Assembly: GCA_946406115.1 (NCBI GenBank)
Contig: OX291542.1
Location: 2,008,959-2,072,958, forward strand
DNA length: 64,000 bases
DNA from: Apoda limacodes
Taxonomy: Eukaryota; Arthropoda; Insecta; Lepidoptera; Limacodidae
Direction: 5' to 3'
A program made the translations under genes and the position numbers. Position 1 is the first letter of the stretch. Every line of letters begins with the position of its first letter. The notes under the pieces are model-generated. The model did no database searches. It was not told where the DNA came from and saw nothing but the letters and a program-made list of their open reading frames with translations. Positions 58,601-64,000 of the stretch are shown here, piece after piece.

Positions 58601-60657
58601 ATTATTTTTAAAGTTAAAACTTTCGTTATTGCAGTAAACGATATGATCTATTATTACACAGGCTTCTTCTAAAACAGAACAAATTAAACTCCAAAATTTT
58701 ATTTGGGTATCTACATATCTTAAATCAGATTTAAATGTTTTTACTAAACATATAATTTTACATTTAATAAAATGACGTACGCACATATTAGAACAATTGT
58801 TTGAAATGAAAACTGTTCCCATAAATCAGGCGCTTCACCATTAACACTGTCGATCAAACATCTTAATCGGTCAGCGATAACGAAAGATACTTTCGTTACA
58901 CAGTGTTTTTAAAATCAAACTTACGTTTAGTTTTTTACAAAAGGTTATAGCAAATAGTCTTAAAATATCTTTTACCATAATTAACTTTAATTGTAAAAAT
59001 ATAAATGAAGAATTTCTAAAATGAAAGTTATGCTTTTGTGCATAATGTTTCTTTAAGTTTTTTTTTTTTTTAATCTAATGAAACCTTAAGCCTGAATATA
59101 TGTAAAATTTCACTAATAATTTTGATCAACACTCGATTTCATAAAAGTTTTCGTGGTAAGTCCCCAGTTTTATTGCATATCCAACAAAACGTGACTGCTG
59201 TGCAGCGTAAACCAAGTAGCTACCTATTCTACAAATCTTATGGAAAGAAACATTAATGCGGCTTTTCTTTGTGTTACGATATCTAAGCGGCATAATCTGC
59301 TCTGGGTTCCTTACGTACCTGTTTAATTATTTATGGTTTAGTTTTGTTATTTCTATTGGGTAATATATAGAGCAAAATAATATGATTAAGAAAACAAACA
59401 TAAACTTTTAAGCGAGCCTTTTGTGGTTTAAAAATTAAAAAACTATAAGTAATTAAGGTAATTAAAAAATATATATTCGGGTAGGTAACTTGTTTTAACA
59501 TTAAAGCACAAGACTTTTTATTTTACTAGTTTTACCTTTATCTTATTTTTCCTTACAAACATAAATAAGGTATGCCAAAACAATTAATAATAACATATAA
59601 GTAATTTATATTCGCGGACACTGAGTAGAACCATTCTTATATTCAACATTGAACCCCAAACCAAATAGCGGCATATTCTTTGTACTTCATATTTCTGTTA
59701 TTAATGTAAAATAAAATAGTAATTAAATATATTTATTCTTCAATCTTTTCTATGGGAATGCCGTTTTTGCTGACTTGAAACAATTTAAGGGGTTGAAAAC
59801 CTAATTGGTATATTATAAATTTAGATGACTTAACAATATATTTGTACTAAACACGTATAACAGTAAGCGTATAAAACTTGAATAATCTTTATTTAGTATG
59901 AACGTAAATACCTGTTTATAATAATATAAGTTTGGTTAACCTACACTTCATAGTACTTTATTGTAGGTTAAACTATAATTTATGTTACTTGACTCTTAAA
60001 CTAAGAAAACCAAGGTCTTTTCTTTTGGAGTCTAATTTGCTCTCGCTCGGTGTCAGCTGATTACGTAGGGTACCAGTGTGTACGTTTTTAATTTCTTCTG
60101 ATTATAGTTAACTGTAATAGAAGGTTACAGATCTCTGACTTTTCCCTTTTTAAGCCTTATTTTCCGGTTAAAAATATACACAATTTCCGACACTCTTGGG
60201 TGTGAATAAGTGCTGCTAAACTACCAAGCTGTGAAGCTGCTATTGGCGAACTTCTAATTTTCAAGCTGAGGATCAAAGCATCAAAAATCATGTTCGTAAG
60301 TTTTAACTTTGAAGTAATCTGTGTGTTTGTTTAATTATTTATATAAATTTAATAAAGTTTTAAACTTAGTATAATCTGTACATAAATCTGTAATGTTAAT
60401 TTTATAACAGGCTTTTATTTAACTATGTGAAATCCATCTTGTTTCGAGATGATTAACGTTCTGAAACATAAAAGAAAAGACTAACGATGTAAAGCGGCAG
60501 GGTAGGTCAAAATCATCTCGAAATCATATGATTTGTTCGTAATTGAATAAAGGCCCTGTTCTTGTTACTTTTCTAAATAATGCGAATCAATTTTAGGTAA
60601 ATACGCCTATAAATATAATGAGAAGTCAAGATCTTTCTAACTACTATATTGTTACAG
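58601..60657. other. AT-rich non-coding stretch upstream of the terminal exons
   Basis: No convincing gene, repeat family or RNA seen. An atgttc followed by a perfect gtaagt donor lies at 60290-60301, but its phase does not fit the acceptor at 60657. It would fit only a weaker acceptor at about 60679. Confidence 0.4.
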
Positions 60658-60747
60658 GTCGGAGTTTGAATTCAAACAGAAGAGGAAGGTTGGGAAAGAG
60701 GGAACCACCTGCTTTTCCTTTTCCGATTCAGACGACGGCGAGACTAG
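60658..60747 (+). CDS. Internal exon of an unrecognised host gene
   Basis: Acceptor attgttacag ends at 60657 and donor gttagt starts at 60748. Entered one base before a codon, it reads S-E-F-E-F-K-Q-K-R-K-V-G-K-E-G, then C-F-S-F-S-D-S-D-D-G-E-T, and leaves two bases that join the next exon to make Arg. A basic cluster (K-Q-K-R-K) followed by an acidic Ser/Asp run suggests a nuclear protein, but I do not recognise the family. No ATG is present, so the start lies upstream. Confidence 0.6.
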
Positions 60748-60831
60748 GTTAGTTTAATATGGAAAACTCAATTATTTTTGTTGAAAAATGTAATTTCAAA
60801 AGCTGACCTCAGAATTTCTAGTTTTGTCATA

Positions 60832-61068
60832 TCTCTCATACAACACACCCTCCATAATCCGAATCTAGATACTTTGGGACACTTGATATAAACACTCCTA
60901 CCAACTATTCCTACCTATTTAATCCGAACTTATCTTACTTGCCTTGTTGACTGCACACGTTTTTTTTTTTTGTATTATGTTCGGATTAAAGACGTAGTTA
61001 GTAAAAGTGTTTATATCAAGTGTCCGAAGTATCTAGATTCGGATTGTTGAAGGTGTGTTGTAAGAGAT
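60832..61068. mobile_element. Foldback / MITE-like inverted repeat in the intron
   Basis: Left arm (tctctcatacaacacacc, then aatccgaatctagatac and acacttgatataaacac) and right arm (gtgtttatatcaagtgt, then gtatctagattcggatt and ggtgtgttgtaagaga) are reverse complements with few changes. The element is about 237 bases and lies within the intron between the two host exons. Confidence 0.85.
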
Positions 61069-61327
61069 TAATTTTGTCTTGCGCTTCTAATAGTTTCATT
61101 ACTTATTAAGTTCACTATATTCAAATTAAATACCAAACCCTAATGATTTAAGAGGATAGTAAAGCCATTGTTTTTATAACATTAATATTTATTTTTAAAC
61201 ATAAATTAGTACTTTAAATAAGAATACTGAGGCCTATTTATTACTGGTAGTATTAAGAATACTGTACGTGCAGTACATAATTTCTTTATGGAAATAAATA
61301 TTGACTTCTTATATTTTTGATACACAG

Positions 61328-61790
61328 GATCGAAGCAAGTTCTGTTAAGGCAGAGCCAAAAGTAAAAAAACCGCGCAAGAAAGTGGAAGGGAAGGCGCGA
61401 GGATCTGTGACTGCATCGCTGAGCGCTCATTGTCCGCAATCATCACGAAAACGGTCCTCGAGCTACAGACTCCTGTCTTCGGACAGTGAAGACGAACTTG
61501 AAGCTTCTCGGTCTGCTCGTGCTGCCGCTCAGCAGGGGCTTACGTCGTCTCTGACCCGGCGAGTGGCGGATGGTGTGCTGCGTCGGACCGCGGAACTCGA
61601 CGGCGATACTTTCATCGAGCTGAGAGTTTACAACACCAAAGACGTTATTGCTGCTACTGGGTGGAAAGAGCGTTTGGAGAAAGCCCAAGTTGCGTTACGC
61701 TTTCAAGCGTCGTCAACCGATTTGGAGGAACTAAGATTTTTTCTCAGAAAAGCAAAGCTAAAATTTGCCCAAGAAGGCAAGTTTTACTAA
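61328..61790 (+). CDS. Last exon of an unrecognised host gene
   Basis: Acceptor tacacag ends at 61327; the first base completes an Arg codon begun in the exon at 60658-60747, and the frame stays open for 153 codons to TAA at 61788-61790. The N-terminal half is basic and low-complexity (K-V-K-K-P-R-K-K, S-S-R-K-R-S-S-S) with an acidic patch S-S-D-S-E-D-E-L-E. The C-terminal 90 residues look folded: D-T-F-I-E-L-R-V-Y-N, T-G-W-K-E-R-L-E-K-A and L-R-F-F-L-R-K-A-K-L. AATAAA overlaps the stop (61789-61794) and another lies at about 61836. Balanced codon use with GC-rich third positions unlike the nearby AT-rich DNA supports a real gene. A nuclear or DNA-linked role is only a guess from charge. Confidence 0.7.
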
Positions 61791-62097
61791 TAAAAAAGAA
61801 TGAAACTTTCTGTGTATAATTTTTTTATTAGTAATAATAAAAGTAACTAAATAGGTAGATACTGTTCTTAGTTTTTTTATCATACATATAATACCAGATA
61901 AATTACTAATTTTTTCCTGGGATAAAAAGTAGATAACCTAAATTAGTCATTTTATTAACAACTTCCTTAATGTGCTTAAAATACGATTTTTTTTTTAAAT
62001 TTGGTTTTTTTTTGTTTATAGAAATTTTGATTTTCCGACAGTAAATATATGACCACACTGACAACTCCTAAGAGCCATACTACTGATCTATGTAAAT
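61791..62097. other. Short AT-rich spacer with polyadenylation signals
   Basis: 3' end of the preceding gene with AATAAA-type signals, then AT-rich sequence without a feature. Confidence 0.5.
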
Positions 62098-64000
62098 ATG
62101 AAGAGTAAAAAAGTTTTTTGTACTGTTTGCGAACAAGATGTTTCGAGTAGGATATTTTCTGCCCATCTTCGTAGTAATATTCATAAGAATAATAGCGCTA
62201 TTGAGATCAATGAATGTGTAGAAAAAATTACTTCAACGTTCAGAAACCGTATTTCTAGTTACAGGGTGCATTGCCCCACTAGCAATGCCTCGAGGTCGCC
62301 ATCAAGTAACAGCTCAGCAAATTCGTATCTGCTTACACCTCACACGTTCTTATCTCGAATACCTTTGCGTCGTGCTGTACGACAGCTTATCGATGTTAAA
62401 TTAGCACAACATGTTAATTTAAAAGTAAATTTTGAATTTTTTGGAGAGTTCATTTTACCGAAAAATGACTATATTGAAATTAAATCTTTTGCAACAGAAA
62501 ATGTAATTATTCATCAAAATTACAATTTTAACCACTTGTATTCTGATCTTGTGTCAAAAATAAACAAAAAATTTGCGAATTCCAAGAGAAGGACAGTGGG
62601 TGGTCATTTTTAAAAAGCCTGTATTTAGAAATTAATTTAAATCGGTATTCACCTTTAAGAGCTTCGAGTTTTATTGAATTGCCAAAATATGTAAAAATTA
62701 AAAATCTTCGAAGATGTACTTAACACCAAAAATATGGTATTTCCGGCGACATTCTCGGACATTAAAATATTTGAAAAAAATAATCACAGAATTAGTGTCA
62801 ACGTTTACGGCTTGAATTCCAATAATAAAATAATTGGACCATTGTATAGAACAACACATAGAAAAAAGCGTCATGTCAATTTTCTATTCTTGCAAAATAA
62901 GTCCCGTAGTCATTATTGTCTAATTAAAAACTTGGAACGATTGGTTAGATCCCAAACTACTAAACATCATGGGAAAATCTTTTTTTGTGATGACTGCTTG
63001 CTTTTTTTGAATTGTAAAACTAATTTTGATGAGCATGTATGTGGAGGGGTATCGACCAAATTGCCTAATAAAGGCTCAATTTTACAGTTTACACATTTTG
63101 AGCGTATGCAAGACGTACCCTTTGTCATTTATGCAGATTTCGAATGTTTTTTAGAACCATGCCAAACAAATCAAACTTTTAAGAAAGGTGGTTTTACGTC
63201 AGACTTGCAAAAATATGTTCCTGCCGCGTTTTGGTATTACATTGTATGCTCGAACGATACTTCTTTAAATAAATATGTGTCATATCGGGGTCCAAACTGT
63301 GTTGAGAAATTTATAGAATATCTTTGACGCGACGTTCTAAAGATATATAAAATTTTGAAAAATCCTGTGCCATTGATATTTACCGAAAATAATTCAAAAG
63401 ATTTCACTAATGCCTCTTCTATGTTCTATTTGCCTCCAAATTGTTATTTGATGATAAAGTAAGAGATCATGACCACCTAACAGGTAAATATAGGGGTGCC
63501 GCACATTCTTACTGCAATATACATTTCCAATTACCAAAATTCATTCCAGTGTTTTTTCACAACCTTTCAGGCTACGATGCACATTTATTTATACGTGAGC
63601 TGGGAGATATCCGTGGCAAAATAAAAGTTATAGCTAAAACTAAAGAAAATTATATTTCATTTACAAAGTTTTTTTCAACCGAAGAAGGAAGCTTTGTTCC
63701 AGTCCGTTTTGTAGATTCATTTGAATTTTTAGGAGTTAGTTTACAAAAGTTAGCGGAAAATTTAATTACCAAAGATTTGGTCAACTTGTCTAAGTTTTTT
63801 ACGAATAAAACAAAGTTTAAATTGTTGAGACGCAAAGGAGTATATCCGTATGAATATATGAAAAGCTGGAAATCGTATGACGAAACTAACTTACCGTCCT
63901 ATGAAGATTTTTTTAGTACACTTACAAATCAAAATATCTCTAAAGAGGACTATAATCACGCCCTTAAGGTTTGGAATACGTTAAAGATTCAAAATTAAGG
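62098..64000 (+). pseudogene. Broken protein-primed DNA polymerase B (Polinton/Maverick or virus-derived), runs off the window
   Basis: Starts with a C2H2-like zinc finger (C-T-V-C-E-Q then H-L-R-S-N-I-H at residues 8-30 of the 62098 frame). A frameshift near 62,600 and a stop near 62,720 follow. The next piece (62734-63327) has F-F-C-D-D-C-L and the 3'-5' exonuclease I motif V-I-Y-A-D-F-E-C, then an in-frame TGA. The third piece (63441-63998) carries an HNH-like V-R-D-H-D-H-L-T-G-K-Y-R-G-A-A-H and F-H-N-L-S-G-Y-D-A-H of exonuclease II, and reaches a stop at 63996. The polymerase palm motifs would lie beyond 64,000. This layout is known from Polinton/Maverick elements and related insect virus polymerases; this copy is degraded and non-functional as it stands. 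Confidence 0.78.

Noticed and set aside
60290..60301. atgttc followed by gtaagt as the first coding exon of the unrecognised gene
   Set aside because: Its phase 0 does not fit the good acceptor at 60657 (a stop would follow at once). Only a weak acceptor near 60679 would fit, so it is left open and not called.

Overview
The window looks like nuclear DNA of a moth or butterfly (Lepidoptera). It is AT-rich and intron-rich. It carries interspersed repeats typical of Lepidoptera: the 'gggttccgtagccaaatgg' family, the 'gtggcaaacaagc...ggtaagcggtcaccg' family, and an RTE-like tail ending in 'tttataatatt...tagat'. It also holds degraded BEL/Pao, LINE, Tigger/pogo and Polinton-type elements. No species is assigned.

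Region 1 (about 1-39,040, + strand) appears to be one host gene built around a giant exon at 3135-29033 (25,899 bases, 8,633 codons). Its core is 206 tandem copies of a 117-base / 39-residue unit with no net length change. The units are rich in Lys, Asp, Ser and Asn and have no Cys, Gly, Pro, Trp, Met, Leu or Ile in the consensus. Small exons at 557-610, 31639-31674 and 32643-32696 keep the same splice phase (1-1), and two possible last exons lie at 37646-37713 and 38996-39033. The small exons are related to each other (V-K-D-V-E motifs). A large hydrophilic repeat exon flanked by tiny exons resembles a lepidopteran sericin-type silk glue gene. That identity is inference: the signal-peptide exon would lie upstream of this window. 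The introns hold several minisatellites (45, 17 and 31 bases), a palindromic tandem array, hairpins, a TTAA-flanked MITE and a decayed Tigger/pogo transposon (33,700-35,567).

Region 2 (39,372-57,530) is a pile of retrotransposons. It starts with a BEL/Pao element with two similar LTRs (39,372-46,103), which has frameshifts, an internal deletion and an inserted LINE tail. Next come an RTE-like repeat and a LINE fragment. A second BEL/Pao element (from about 48,415) follows, with its gag split by a 3.9-kb reverse-oriented LINE (48,844-52,750). This second element is fused at about 56,160-56,190 to a third, deleted BEL fragment related to the first.

Region 3 (57,530-64,000) has AT-rich DNA, a dimeric 181-base tandem repeat, and the last two coding exons of an unrecognised host gene (60,658-60,747 and 61,328-61,790) with a foldback element in their intron. 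It ends with a broken protein-primed DNA polymerase B of Polinton or virus-derived type that runs off the window end.
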